From: DASQHY01 sp035602605
GTDB lineage: Bacteria; Acidobacteriota; Terriglobia; Acidiferrales; UBA7541
Assembly: GCA_035602605.1 (NCBI GenBank)
Contig: DATNLZ010000138.1
Coordinates: forward strand, 1-26,086
Reading direction: 5' to 3'
Length of the DNA stretch: 26,086 nucleotides
The translations under genes and the position numbers were made by a program. Below are positions 17,709-26,039 of this stretch, piece after piece (the stretch's first letter is position 1; each line of letters begins with the position of its first letter). The notes beneath the pieces are model-generated. The model saw nothing but the letters and a program-made list of their open reading frames with translations, made no database searches and was not told the origin of the DNA.

Positions 17709-19154
17709 TCAGCCTTTGATTACGCCCATGGGGCGGAGACGGGCGACGCGGCGGGCGAGGCCGGCATTGTGTACGACGTCGATGACGGCATCGATGTCTT
17801 TATAGGCATCGGGGATTTCTTCGAGGATGCCGTCGCGTGTTTCGCAGCGAACGATGATTCCCTGGTCCGCGAGTTTTTGTGTTTCGAAGCGAGCATCGCG
17901 TCCTTTTTTTGCGGCGGTGCGCGACATGGCGCGGCCTGCGCCGTGACAGACTGTGCCAAAGGTTTCTTCCATGGCACGGTCGGTTCCCACGAGAACATAG
18001 CTTGACGTCCCCATAGACCCGGGGATCAGCACGGGCTGTCCGGCGTCTCTATAGGCTGCAGGAATATACGGCGAACCGGCGGGAAACGAACGCGTGGCGC
18101 CTTTGCGGTGCACGAGAACATTCTCCTGAGTGTTGCCGACGCGATGGCGCTCGGTCTTGGCGATGTTATGGGCTACATCATAGACAACGCGCAGGCGCGA
18201 ATCGCTGGAGAAAGTGTTTTGGAAGGCTTGCCGCGTGAAATGCGTGATGGCCTGACGATTGGCCCACGCAAAATTTGCAGACGCCGACATGGCGCCAAGA
18301 TATGCCTGTCCTTCGGGAGATTGTGAAGGCACGCAGGCGAGTTGGCGATCAGGCAGAGTAATACCGTAGCGGCGCATGGCCTCGTTCATTGATTTAAGAA
18401 AATCGGTACAGACCTGGTGGCCCAGTCCGCGCGAGCCGCAATGAATGAGCACGACGACCTGATTTTCCGTAAGGCCGAAACACGCGGCAGTCTCCGGCTC
18501 AAAAAGTTTCTCAACGTACTGTACTTCGAGAAAATGATTGCCGCTCCCGAGTGTGCCCAGCTGGGTGCGGCCGCGCTGCCTGGCGCGGTCAGAAATCTTG
18601 TCGGGATCGGCGCCATCCATCGCGCCGGACTCTTCGCAAAACACGATGTCGTCGGCGTCACCGAAGCCGCACTCGACTAGGCTAGCTGAGCCGCGAGCGA
18701 GCACGTCAAATAAGTCCGACCACGAACACGGAATCGGCCCTTCAGAACCCGCGCCTGAAGGAACCGCACGGAACAGCTGGTTCACAAGTTCGCGCAACTT
18801 CGGCGCGACGTCGGTACGAGTGAAGTTGCTGGCGAGCAGGCGCACACCACAATTGATGTCAAAGCCGACGCCGCCAGGGGAGACGACGCCGTCTCGAACG
18901 CGGGTAGCGGCAACTCCGCCGATGGGAAAGCCGTAGCCCTGATGAATGTCCGGCATGGCGAGCGCGCGTCCGACGATGCCGGGAAGATGCGCGACGTTCA
19001 TGGCCTGTTCGATGGAGAAATCGGTGACGATCTGCTCGAGGAGCTTGACGTCGGCGTAAATGAGTGCGTCGGTGCGCATTCCTTCCTGCGTGGATTTCGG
19101 AACGAGCCAGCGATACGCGTCAATTTTCTTGAGTTGGTGCTTGTCGAAAGCCAC
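17709..19154 (-). CDS. rtcB: RtcB RNA-splicing ligase
   Basis: 481 residues, normal for the family. It joins RNA 2',3'-cyclic phosphate or 3'-phosphate ends to 5'-OH ends using GTP and Mn2+, in RNA repair or tRNA splicing. Visible landmarks are AMPDIHQGYGFPIGGVAA, SPGGVGFDINCGVRLL (metal-binding Asp and Cys), GTLGSGNHFLEVQ, HCGSRGLGHQV, VYDVAHNIAK, PGSMGTSSYVLVG and CHGAGRAMSR (the His that becomes guanylylated lies in this HGAGR). The start is GTG (complement of 19152-19154), with GAGG about 11 nt upstream, and MAFDKHQLKKIDAYRWLVP is the usual N-terminus. No rtcA, rtcR or archease gene is adjacent. Converges on the receptor terminator. Confidence 0.96.
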   Translation of the reverse strand: MAFDKHQLKKIDAYRWLVPKSTQEGMRTDALIYADVKLLEQIVTDFSIEQAMNVAHLPGIVGRALAMPDIHQGYGFPIGGVAATRVRDGVVSPGGVGFDINCGVRLLASNFTRTDVAPKLRELVNQLFRAVPSGAGSEGPIPCSWSDLFDVLARGSASLVECGFGDADDIVFCEESGAMDGADPDKISDRARQRGRTQLGTLGSGNHFLEVQYVEKLFEPETAACFGLTENQVVVLIHCGSRGLGHQVCTDFLKSMNEAMRRYGITLPDRQLACVPSQSPEGQAYLGAMSASANFAWANRQAITHFTRQAFQNTFSSDSRLRVVYDVAHNIAKTERHRVGNTQENVLVHRKGATRSFPAGSPYIPAAYRDAGQPVLIPGSMGTSSYVLVGTDRAMEETFGTVCHGAGRAMSRTAAKKGRDARFETQKLADQGIIVRCETRDGILEEIPDAYKDIDAVIDVVHNAGLARRVARLRPMGVIKG

Positions 19155-19301
19155 GCGGGAAACCTCGCTTCATTGTTCGCTCGGAGCTGTCTATTTCAAT
19201 GATCGCTCCCCAAATCTTCTTTCAATCGTCACAGTATCTTGTTGGATTACTTCATGCGATGGGTTCACATGCTCCACGCTGAACGCAAGTGTGGCTGCTG
19301 C

Positions 19302-19324
19302 GAGCTTATCTGAGAGCTTATCTG
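19302..19324 (+). repeat. Short tandem repeat upstream of tRNA-Pro
   Basis: GAGCTTATCTGA at 19302-19313 is followed directly by GAGCTTATCTG at 19314-19324, a near-perfect duplication of a 12-bp unit. It lies about 80 bp before the tRNA gene in the rtcB-tRNA divergent gap (19155-19406), which otherwise holds nothing I can name. Confidence 0.7.
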
Positions 19325-19406
19325 TTCTATGTGGTTGCAGCGCACGGAGCTATGTTAATCTTGATGGTCTGCGCGGGCTATCGTTTTCAGCCGAGCGCTT
19401 ATTTGT

Positions 19407-19483
<77 letters not shown>

Positions 19484-19781
19484 TTCTTTTCAAGAAGATA
19501 CCGCATTTTTTGGAAACGTAAAAAACTCTCTGTGGGCGATTTTGTAGGCGGTGAGATCCACAAAGTTCAACAAACAGGTCACAGGATCGGTGTCGGTCTC
19601 AGTTACCGCAGGGTGACGGCGACTACGCTAGCGGAGTCGGTTCTTTATCTGCGCCAGCGATGTCCTTCAGAGAGTACTTCTGCCGCCCACGTCAAAAAAA
19701 TCGAACGTATAAACTGTATCATTGCTGCTGGGCGTGGTGAGCGGAAACGGCTTACTTTAGATTTAGATCAGAGGAAAACTA
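19484..19781. other. Gene-poor stretch after tRNA-Pro
   Basis: About 300 bases without a convincing gene. A 90-codon open frame (19532-19804, non-ATG start) shows no family resemblance and overlaps the better-supported ATG gene at 19782. No second copy of the tRNA 3' end was found here or elsewhere in the window, so no attachment-site duplication is seen. Confidence 0.45.
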
Positions 19782-20006
19782 ATGGCCGAAGACACGCGAT
19801 ATGAACACGTCAAGGCGCGGTTGCTAGCAATGGGCGAGGGCACAGCACAACAGGTGTTTGATGCGATTGAAGAACCCAACCCGTACTCACAACGCGAGGT
19901 GGAAAATGTGCTGGACGAATTGGCACCGAACGAACCGGAAGAGTTTGAAAAAGTAGATGGGGCGTACCGATGGAAAAAGTCCTATCGGTTTCGTATGGGA
20001 GTATAG
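19782..20006 (+). CDS. Small protein, possible winged-helix fold, unknown function
   Basis: 74 residues from ATG 19782 with AGAGG about 8 nt upstream. I do not recognise it as a named family. The sequence can be read as helix (YEHVKARLLAMG), helix (TAQQVFDAIEE), helix (SQREVENVLDELA) and a short beta-hairpin (FEKVDGAYRWKK), the order of a winged-helix domain; the N-terminal third resembles short regulators that test whether promoters are bound, but this is inference from the pattern only. Acidic in the middle, basic at the C-terminus. It lies between tRNA-Pro and the SIR2-HerA operon, on the opposite strand, and could be a regulator or an accessory part of the island. Confidence 0.6.
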   Translation: MAEDTRYEHVKARLLAMGEGTAQQVFDAIEEPNPYSQREVENVLDELAPNEPEEFEKVDGAYRWKKSYRFRMGV

Positions 20007-20015
20007 GTAGGTATA

Positions 20016-20260
20016 TGGAATGAATGGACAGCAGTGCTACCACCACTGGTCGGCGTCGTGGTTGGCGCGACGATGCAGTACTGGCTTTCCCGTTCGGCAG
20101 AATCCCGTAAGCAGCTTCAGCTACTCCAATCTCAATCCTACGTTGATTACCTGCGGGTAGTTACGATAAGGCTACTCTTGCTAGATCCATTAGCCTTGTA
20201 GATTCAGAAAGCATCGCAACGCTCGGGTTTAGGCAACTCTGTTTTCTATGCCTGAGCTAA
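20016..20260 (+). pseudogene. Frameshifted remnant of a small membrane-anchored protein
   Basis: Frame from 20016 reads WNEWTAVLPPLVGVVVGA, then MQYWLSRSAESRKQLQLLQ and SQSYVDYLRVV, a pattern of an N-terminal membrane helix followed by a charged coiled-coil, common in short hypothetical proteins. There is no ATG at the expected start (TGG sits where Met would be; GTG 20034 is the first possible start). The frame closes at TAG 20199-20201, but a -1 shift near 20162 continues sensibly as YDKATLARSISLVDSESIA to TAA 20258-20260. No slippery heptamer is evident, so decay or a sequence error is more likely than programmed frameshifting. Confidence 0.4.
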
Positions 20261-20318
20261 ACCGACTGTAATTGAGAACGCGATAGAGAGACATAAACAG
20301 CCCGTTTGCAGTGGTGAT

Positions 20319-22100
20319 TCAAACCTTTTTCTTGGCAATCAGCACTGGCTTCGCTGCTTGGGCGGGTACTGCGTCAGTAGCCTTGCCCCAGTACTTCTGA
20401 TAGTTCGGCCCTCGAGAATCCGGTTTCTGCTTAGGTTTTTCTACCTGAACTGTAAGGGGCATTGGGAAATCGACACCGATGATCACCGCTTGACCGGTTG
20501 AAAGTGTGGGGAGGAACGCGGCCGCCGAACGGTCGATTTCGCCTGACGCGCGCTCCACTACCTCGCGATCTTTGTCGTTCGTAAGGCGATGGACGATGAG
20601 TGTCCCCATTTGACTCAGAACGCCTTCGGGAACGTCTCTGGGCCGCTGAGTCGAAATGCAGATGTTAAGCGAGAATTTTCGACCCTCCTTGGCAATTAAC
20701 TCGAATGAGTCAAGCGGATAGCGAGAATTCTCGTCGCCTAATTCCTTGTTCAAAAATTGATGCGCTTCATCCAAAAAAAGAACCAGAGGCTGTTCCTTAA
20801 ATCTCCCGTCCCGTGCCAATGCTAGTAGATGTCTCCCAATAGCATTCGCGACGATCTCTCTCGCGTGGTGCCCAAATGGCAAGTGCCTCAGCGAAATCCG
20901 CAGAGTCCGTCGCGCTCTATCACTGAGAAAGTCGTCGAGCTCTTTTGCTATGGACATTTTCCCATTTGGTTGAAAGACGCAGGCCAAGTCTTGCGAGCTC
21001 AGCATGTCTTCGATTCGCGTTATCATCGTGACGCAGTAGCTGCGCTCCGCTTCATTCGTATTGCCCCAGCGGTTGGGATCTGGCGCCGCTGCCGTTCCTC
21101 CCGATGGCCACACACATTCAGCGTCAATCTGTCGCGTGAGGTGTTTGATCTCGAAATCGGTACTTGGCGATTCCAGTTTAGCGGCATGGGCCGCGTAACC
21201 CGCGTGATAAGAGGTTTTTTGCACCTGGGTTTTTACGATATAACCTGCCGGCGCCAAGGCAGGAGCCAGCTTCGCAAGCTTCAAGCTCTTCATCGCTGCT
21301 CGGAGTTTTGGCCCTTGTGTTTGCCCACTGGGCCTGAAGAGAGCGAAGAGATCGCTTTCCGTAAGCTCCGAGTACGGAAAAACGACCTCCTTGCAGCCCG
21401 CAGGCTGGGCCTTGCCAGCACCGACCTGGACGTGGGATACACCCGACTCAAGCGTGTAGAACTCTCCGGTCGCATCCAGAAGCAAGACTTTCGCGTTCGT
21501 CGCGGATGCCTGTTCTACTAGACGAGCGATAGTCCAGCTCTTGCCACCACCAGTTGCACCCAATAGGGCGCAATGTCGTCCGAAGAGACGTTCCGGCGTA
21601 AGATTCACCATTGTGTCCGTGGTTGACGGCAACAAGCCCAATTCGAGGACCAGAGGATTGCTCGGTGAGTCGCCTCGCTGTGACGATTCAGCGATCCACT
21701 TAAGCAAAAGAGGATGAGCCGAGTAAGCCTTGCTTCCGAGGCGGGGATAGGTGGATATTCCAGGTGAGACAACACCATCTTTAATCGAGAGAGTTGCTAA
21801 CAGCTGCATCGTTCCCAATGGATGAGCACTACGTTGAGCGCCCAATTCTGGCTCAACGGTCAATCGTTCGCGCTCCGGGAGTTTCACGCCGATTAGTCGC
21901 CCTAAGATGGCAAATTCCCCCGCCTCGATCAGCAAATATTCGCCGACCTCACCAGCGCTGAGCCTATGCCCGTGAAGCCACTGACCAGCCGGAACGGTTG
22001 CGTGGGGCAGGTTCAATTTCGCGACCGAAGGACCCACCTCAATGATCGTTCCGACAGAACGTTGGTCATCAAACGGATAGATTGGCAGGGATTTGCTCAT
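20319..22100 (-). CDS. herA: HerA-type hexameric ATPase of a SIR2-HerA defence operon
   Basis: 593 residues from the ATG complementary to 22098-22100, which overlaps the SIR2 stop as ATGA; this coupling decides the start over a longer frame to 22220. Residues about 15-90 look like the HAS-barrel of HerA proteins (SVGTIIEVGPSVAKLNL, FAILGRLIGVKLPER). The FtsK/HerA-type motor has Walker A GATGGGKSW at 181-189, Walker B PLVLFLDEAH at 438-447, and a sensor-like ISTQRPRDVPEGVLSQ at 482-497. Alone, HerA works with NurA in DNA end processing, but no NurA gene is present. Paired with SIR2 it matches the SIR2-HerA anti-phage system, in which a HerA hexamer assembles with SIR2 subunits. C-terminal tail is Lys/Ala/Pro-rich. 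Confidence 0.92.
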   Translation of the reverse strand: MSKSLPIYPFDDQRSVGTIIEVGPSVAKLNLPHATVPAGQWLHGHRLSAGEVGEYLLIEAGEFAILGRLIGVKLPERERLTVEPELGAQRSAHPLGTMQLLATLSIKDGVVSPGISTYPRLGSKAYSAHPLLLKWIAESSQRGDSPSNPLVLELGLLPSTTDTMVNLTPERLFGRHCALLGATGGGKSWTIARLVEQASATNAKVLLLDATGEFYTLESGVSHVQVGAGKAQPAGCKEVVFPYSELTESDLFALFRPSGQTQGPKLRAAMKSLKLAKLAPALAPAGYIVKTQVQKTSYHAGYAAHAAKLESPSTDFEIKHLTRQIDAECVWPSGGTAAAPDPNRWGNTNEAERSYCVTMITRIEDMLSSQDLACVFQPNGKMSIAKELDDFLSDRARRTLRISLRHLPFGHHAREIVANAIGRHLLALARDGRFKEQPLVLFLDEAHQFLNKELGDENSRYPLDSFELIAKEGRKFSLNICISTQRPRDVPEGVLSQMGTLIVHRLTNDKDREVVERASGEIDRSAAAFLPTLSTGQAVIIGVDFPMPLTVQVEKPKQKPDSRGPNYQKYWGKATDAVPAQAAKPVLIAKKKV

Positions 22101-23257
22101 TTCGCGTTTTCCAAGCCTCTCAGCCGCGCGCGGTGCTGTTCTGCTTCGGTTTCCTTTACCAAGTCGGGTAGCAACGGAACGACGTCTTCGAATTTGGCGT
22201 TGACGAGGGCGAGCCGCCAATCACCGTTTTGAATAAGCGATTGGATCGCAGCGACGGGCTCTTTCTTCGAGCCCTTCAGGGCGGGGTCCACAATAGCAGC
22301 TTTCAGACCTACGTTTGCCCTGATGGCTGACATTATGGGCTGAACTATGTGCTGGTCGTCGAGACCAAAACCGAGTACGAGAAGGCCCGTATTCGGTTCC
22401 CGTAGGGAAAGCTGGAATCGGGACATCAGTTCTATGAACGGTTGATCGTACGACGATTCGAACTTGCTCAAGCGGGGATAGATTATCAGTGGCTTAGTTG
22501 GAGAGGGCCTCTTCATGACTTGAGACCTGTCCAGCTCCCAGTCCACAGAGCCGTGAAGCTTATAGAGGTGAAATACATTGGCGAGGTAATCGGGTACATC
22601 TCGGTCTTGGGATCTCAACACGAAGTCATAATTAAAATGCGACCCATCAAACTCTTGAGGGTGTGTATGCGAGAAGCCGTCGACGGCAATGAAGCGTGCA
22701 TGACTGGCTGCAGTCTCAAAAGCTATGTCGTAATTCGTTGTGAAAAGTTTCAGTCTCGGTTTCCGGGGGTTTCGTCTAGCGACCTTACGCAAGAAACTTT
22801 CGTGAAAGGTAAGATTTGACTCGGAATTGACAAAGCGACATCTCTTGACGATCAGTGCCTCCGCGCTTTCGACAAATTTCGCTACTTCAGCGCTGGGATC
22901 GAACCGCTGAGCCAACTGGCAGTGGGAAAGGAGCAGTTCGATATTGTCGCCTTCAGGCGGGGTCGCATACTTTACGTGCGCTTTCAAAGCGCCGAAACCT
23001 TCTCCCGCTATCGTGATCGATTCGTCCCAAAGTTTTCCCATGGTCGGGGCGACAGGCTTTCCGCTCCCGTCTTTCACATAGAGCGTCGTCCCGAGCCCCG
23101 CCAACATCACAAGGTTCTCGGATAGCAAAATCTCGGTGAGGAGCTGATTCAGCCGTTGGTTAAATCCTTCGGTCTTCTGAGCCGTCTTCTCATCGGCGTG
23201 ATTGATTCCGGTGGTCGAGACCCAGTCTTTTCCGGTGCTAGCTGTGAGTATGTCCAC
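22097..23257 (-). CDS. SIR2-family NADase-like effector of a SIR2-HerA defence operon
   Basis: 386 residues from GTG (complement of 23255-23257) with AGAGGAT about 6 nt upstream. The Rossmann-type SIR2 domain shows the NAD-binding loop NLVMLAGLGTTLYV (GLGTTL at 54-59), the LFTTNYD motif at 171-177 with the NAD-contacting Asn, and the catalytic His in LYKLHGSVDW at 231-240; GFGLDDQH at 296-303 is the late SIR2 strand-loop. The zinc-ribbon cysteines of true deacetylase sirtuins are absent, as in defence SIR2 proteins that degrade NAD+. It is the first gene of the operon; HerA follows with a 4-bp overlap. Expected to be silent until phage infection, then to deplete NAD+; this is known for the family and inferred here. 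Confidence 0.9.
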   Translation of the reverse strand: MDILTASTGKDWVSTTGINHADEKTAQKTEGFNQRLNQLLTEILLSENLVMLAGLGTTLYVKDGSGKPVAPTMGKLWDESITIAGEGFGALKAHVKYATPPEGDNIELLLSHCQLAQRFDPSAEVAKFVESAEALIVKRCRFVNSESNLTFHESFLRKVARRNPRKPRLKLFTTNYDIAFETAASHARFIAVDGFSHTHPQEFDGSHFNYDFVLRSQDRDVPDYLANVFHLYKLHGSVDWELDRSQVMKRPSPTKPLIIYPRLSKFESSYDQPFIELMSRFQLSLREPNTGLLVLGFGLDDQHIVQPIMSAIRANVGLKAAIVDPALKGSKKEPVAAIQSLIQNGDWRLALVNAKFEDVVPLLPDLVKETEAEQHRARLRGLENAK

Positions 23258-23339
23258 ATTTATCCTCTAAGAACTGCGCGATGGTCCCTTCTCGTCACAG
23301 TAACATGGCCGTAACCTCTACGTGACCTTACGATATTAA

Positions 23340-23357
23340 GTTGTTTAGGTTAACAAC
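23340..23357. promoter_or_regulatory. Inverted repeat upstream of the SIR2-HerA operon
   Basis: GTTGTT (23340-23345) and AACAAC (23352-23357) form a perfect 6-bp inverted repeat with a 6-bp spacer, about 85 bp upstream of the SIR2 start. Next to it on the minus strand lies TTAATAT (23339-23333 region), a possible -10 element, so the dyad could be an operator near the operon promoter. No matching -35 box at standard spacing was found. Confidence 0.3.
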
Positions 23358-23383
23358 ACTCGCGCGGCAGAACATAGTTGAGC

Positions 23384-23497
23384 CTCATCGCGGGGAACGA
23401 ACGCCACCTGAAACGCTTGCTCTCTGAGTATATTCGCTACTGCCCCGAGGACCGCACGCATCTCGGACTCGGAGATCACCAGCCCGCCCTTCTCTGA
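23384..23497 (+). pseudogene. 3' remnant of an integrase-type (DDE) transposase
   Basis: The plus-strand frame reads GNERHLKRLLSEYIRYCPED then RTHLGLGDHQPALL and stops at TGA 23495-23497. This is the well-known C-terminal segment of integrase-core transposases (NERHLKRL ... YxRYYxEDRTHLGLG). Nothing upstream encodes the catalytic core, so only the tail of an insertion sequence remains. It is not the same element as the transposase at 24874-25956, whose equivalent region reads NKLLDFRTYFNNHRTHTSRE. Confidence 0.72.
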
Positions 23498-23998
23498 ACC
23501 TTTATGGCAACTTCCCAAGTATTGGAAATTATGCGGGAGGCTGGCTTTGTTGAGATTCCAAGTTCAGATTTCATGCAAACCCAGGAAGAACGCGTTTAGC
23601 GAAGTCTGCCCGACAGAAAATGGTATGCCGACCATAAGGGTCTTCTGGCCAGCATAAGAAAGTTGTCTTGTTTCACCGGCTCGCTAGTAGTCCTTAAAGT
23701 GCCCCCTAGAGAGCGGGAGGGCGTGTGAGCCTACGCTTCCTTGGTGGCTTCGCATGGGATTCAGTCGGGATCGGGATGTTCTCGAAGAGATACTAAATGG
23801 GTTGTGAAGTATAACGACCGTCCGAGCGAGAACCAAACTTCCGTGGAATCTGTCGCCCCTTGCCTCTTGGAGTTCGCCGATTACATATCTACCTTTGGGG
23901 GCTAAGACCCTTAAGACCCAATATCGGTTTTGCCAGAATGCTCAATTCGGAATAGAATGAACGTGAAGAAGTCCTTGGCCATTAAAGAATCAGAACCC
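23498..23998. other. Gene-poor stretch between the transposase remnant and the solute-binding protein
   Basis: About 500 bases with frequent stops in all frames. A 31-codon frame (23504-23599, starting ATG GCA ACT) has no visible ribosome-binding site and is not claimed as a gene. The base composition looks more A+T-rich than the housekeeping part of the window. I see no RNA gene or clear terminator here; it looks like decayed island DNA. Confidence 0.5.
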
Positions 23999-24745
23999 AT
24001 GAAACGCTACCTATTCACAGCTCTTGTGTCCGCCGCTGTATCTGCGGCGACAGGTTTGGTGATATATTTTGCGTTTTTCAATAGTTCGTCTCGCGGTATC
24101 GGTACACCCGCAACCGTCCACACGTACTCGCAGATTCGATCGTCGGGCACGATTCGTGCCGCATATGCAGTCGGCGCACCTTTATTCGAGATAGACCCCA
24201 ACACCAGTCAAAAGTCAGGAATATTTTACGACATTACGAATGCAGCTGCGAAACACCTTGGCCTGAGGGTCGAATGGACGGAAGAGGTCGGGTACGGCCA
24301 AATGATTCAGGGCCTTAGTGACCGCCGCTACGATATTGTTGGGTCTGGTGTATGGATTAACGCTGACCGTGGCAAGAGCGCTGACTTCACAAACGCTGCT
24401 TACTATGATGCAGTCTATGTCTACGCGAGGAATGGCGATACTCGATTCAAAGACATCTCAAACATCAACTCGCCGAGTTTCACAATCTCCACCATGGACG
24501 GCGAGCTGGGTGCCGCAATTGCAAAGGCGGACTTTCCCCGTGCAAGAACTCTTGAACTCCCCCAGAATGCGGATTTTGCGCAAATGATCCTGAATGTTGT
24601 GAGCGGAAAGGCTGACGTAGTGTTTCTGGCCGCTGCCCCAGCACGCGCCTACCAGGTAGCTAATCCTGGAAAAATCATGGTTACCGAACCAAATAGGCCT
24701 GTGGCTGGCGAATTGTTATTTCGCGTGCCAGAAGAGGCGAATTGA
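23999..24745 (+). CDS. Family 3 solute-binding protein, probably C-terminally truncated
   Basis: 248 residues from ATG 23999, chosen because MKRYLFTALVSAAVSAATG starts a signal or anchor sequence; in-frame starts at 23957 and 23930 are possible and none has a strong ribosome-binding site. The domain is of the amino-acid ABC-transporter periplasmic binding type: IRSSGTIRAAYAVGAPLFEI, FYDITNAAAKHLGLRVEWTE, GLSDRRYDIVGSGVWIN and SGKADVVFLAAAPARAYQ. It stops after LLFRVPEEAN, roughly 30 residues earlier than usual family members, whose last helices are missing. No permease or ATPase gene is nearby. An insertion sequence lies just downstream, which may have removed the end. Probably periplasmic or membrane-anchored; likely an orphan or decaying gene. 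Confidence 0.78.
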   Translation: MKRYLFTALVSAAVSAATGLVIYFAFFNSSSRGIGTPATVHTYSQIRSSGTIRAAYAVGAPLFEIDPNTSQKSGIFYDITNAAAKHLGLRVEWTEEVGYGQMIQGLSDRRYDIVGSGVWINADRGKSADFTNAAYYDAVYVYARNGDTRFKDISNINSPSFTISTMDGELGAAIAKADFPRARTLELPQNADFAQMILNVVSGKADVVFLAAAPARAYQVANPGKIMVTEPNRPVAGELLFRVPEEAN

Positions 24746-24873
24746 TACGGCGGCAGTGAAACGATCGGAGCCGCTAAACGCGCTGCAACTGAGAACGCGA
24801 ACACCGGATGATTTCATTCGAGGCTTTTGCAGAAGTCGACCGGATACCGCAGCGAGCGCGAATCTTTGGGAAA

Positions 24874-25956
24874 TCAGGCAGCCACCGGTGTCTGATAGAG
24901 GGCCCGACAGTGTGGTTGCCATCGAAACGAGCGGGGATTGGCGATTGGCCGTGACGCGGGTGTATCCGGCGTTCGCCCTTCCCGTGAGGTATGCGTGCGA
25001 TGGTTGTTGAAGTAGGTCCTGAAATCGAGCAGCTTGTTTTCGAGATCTGCCGTCGTCCAGAACAAGATGTGATCCAAATACTCGCGTCGAATGGTGCCGA
25101 TTAGCCTTTCGACAAACGGATGGGACAGGGGAACGTAGGGGATGGTCTTGATTTCTGTCACCTCCAGTATGCGCAGATTGGCTTGCCATTGATGGAACCG
25201 ATAAAGCGGATCGTTGTCGGAGCTAACGTACTTTGGCATCCCGCGTTGCCCTCGAATGGCGCGGTTGAACATCCGACAGAGTGCGACACCATCGACCTTT
25301 CCCGCATGGACGCCGAACCCAATGATCCGGCGCGTGTATTGATCCATGACCACCAGGACCCAGTGGGACCGCAACGTGGCCGACTCGCACCTGAACAGAT
25401 CCATGCTCCAGAGACTGTCTTTCATGTGGCCGAGGAATGTCAGCCAGGAGGGACCATCGGAGTCCTGTCCCGGCCGGTAGTGATGGGCGAGAATCCTGCG
25501 AACCACGTCTTTATCGATTTGAATGTGGAACGCCAAGGCGATCTGTTGTGCGATTCGCGGACAGCCCCAGTTGGGATTACGCTGCTTCATTTCGACGACC
25601 GCACGGACGAGTTCTGCACTCGGTCCTCTCGGGCCGGGCATCCGTCGGCGATTCGGTGAGAATAGCATCCGGTACTTTTGCTTGCTCATGGCTTTGTGAA
25701 GGGCTAGCAGTGTCGAGGGCTTCAGTACAATTGCGGAACGGAGCAGACGAGTTGGATGCACCAAGAGCGCCAGCAAGCCGGCGAGGATCCGGTCCGACGA
25801 GGGCAGATTGGGTGATCGTTGCCGGGAGCGATTCACGATCAGCAGTTGGTGTTTGAGGAGAAGCGACTCCGCAACTAGGGAGCGGACGCCGCCAGGACCG
25901 AGCAACCGGGCCAAGGTGGCGATCAAGTGGATGAACAGAACAACAAGATTGCGCAT
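24874..25956 (-). CDS. Integrase-core (DDE) transposase
   Basis: 360 residues from ATG (complement of 25954-25956). An N-terminal helical part (LLLKHQLLIVNRSRQRSPNL, then SSDRILAGLLALLVHP) precedes a helix-turn-helix-like stretch (NPNWGCPRIAQQIALAFHI) and the retroviral-type integrase core. The catalytic triad is intact: D186 in LWSMDLFRCES, D247 in VSSDNDPLYRFHQ and E283 in HPFVERLIGTIRREYLDH. The protein ends HCRALYQTPVAA, a tail I associate with a common soil-bacterial integrase-type transposase group related to IS481/IS3. A single frame with no frameshift suggests the gene is recent and perhaps active. Confidence 0.93.
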   Translation of the reverse strand: MRNLVVLFIHLIATLARLLGPGGVRSLVAESLLLKHQLLIVNRSRQRSPNLPSSDRILAGLLALLVHPTRLLRSAIVLKPSTLLALHKAMSKQKYRMLFSPNRRRMPGPRGPSAELVRAVVEMKQRNPNWGCPRIAQQIALAFHIQIDKDVVRRILAHHYRPGQDSDGPSWLTFLGHMKDSLWSMDLFRCESATLRSHWVLVVMDQYTRRIIGFGVHAGKVDGVALCRMFNRAIRGQRGMPKYVSSDNDPLYRFHQWQANLRILEVTEIKTIPYVPLSHPFVERLIGTIRREYLDHILFWTTADLENKLLDFRTYFNNHRTHTSREGRTPDTPASRPIANPRSFRWQPHCRALYQTPVAA

Positions 25957-26013
25957 CGCAGAATCGTCCTATAAGAGTGAATGTCAAGAGAAAAATCTCC
26001 CCCGTTGGCTCGA

Positions 26014-26039
26014 TGCCGACACCTTTTTTGGTCTCGGCA
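26014..26039. repeat. Inverted repeat with T6 loop upstream of the transposase gene
   Basis: TGCCGACACC (26014-26023) and GGTCTCGGCA (26030-26039) pair with a single C-C mismatch around a TTTTTT loop. It lies about 60-85 bp upstream of the transposase start. It could act as a hairpin in the transposase leader or be a transposase-binding site near the element end. Confidence 0.6.

Noticed and set aside
19532..19804. 90-codon frame after tRNA-Pro
   Set aside because: Non-ATG start, no family resemblance, and it overlaps the better-supported gene at 19782.
20829..21521. 230-codon plus-strand frame
   Set aside because: Antisense shadow of the HerA motor domain.
25120..25659. 179-codon plus-strand frame
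   Set aside because: Antisense to the transposase catalytic core.
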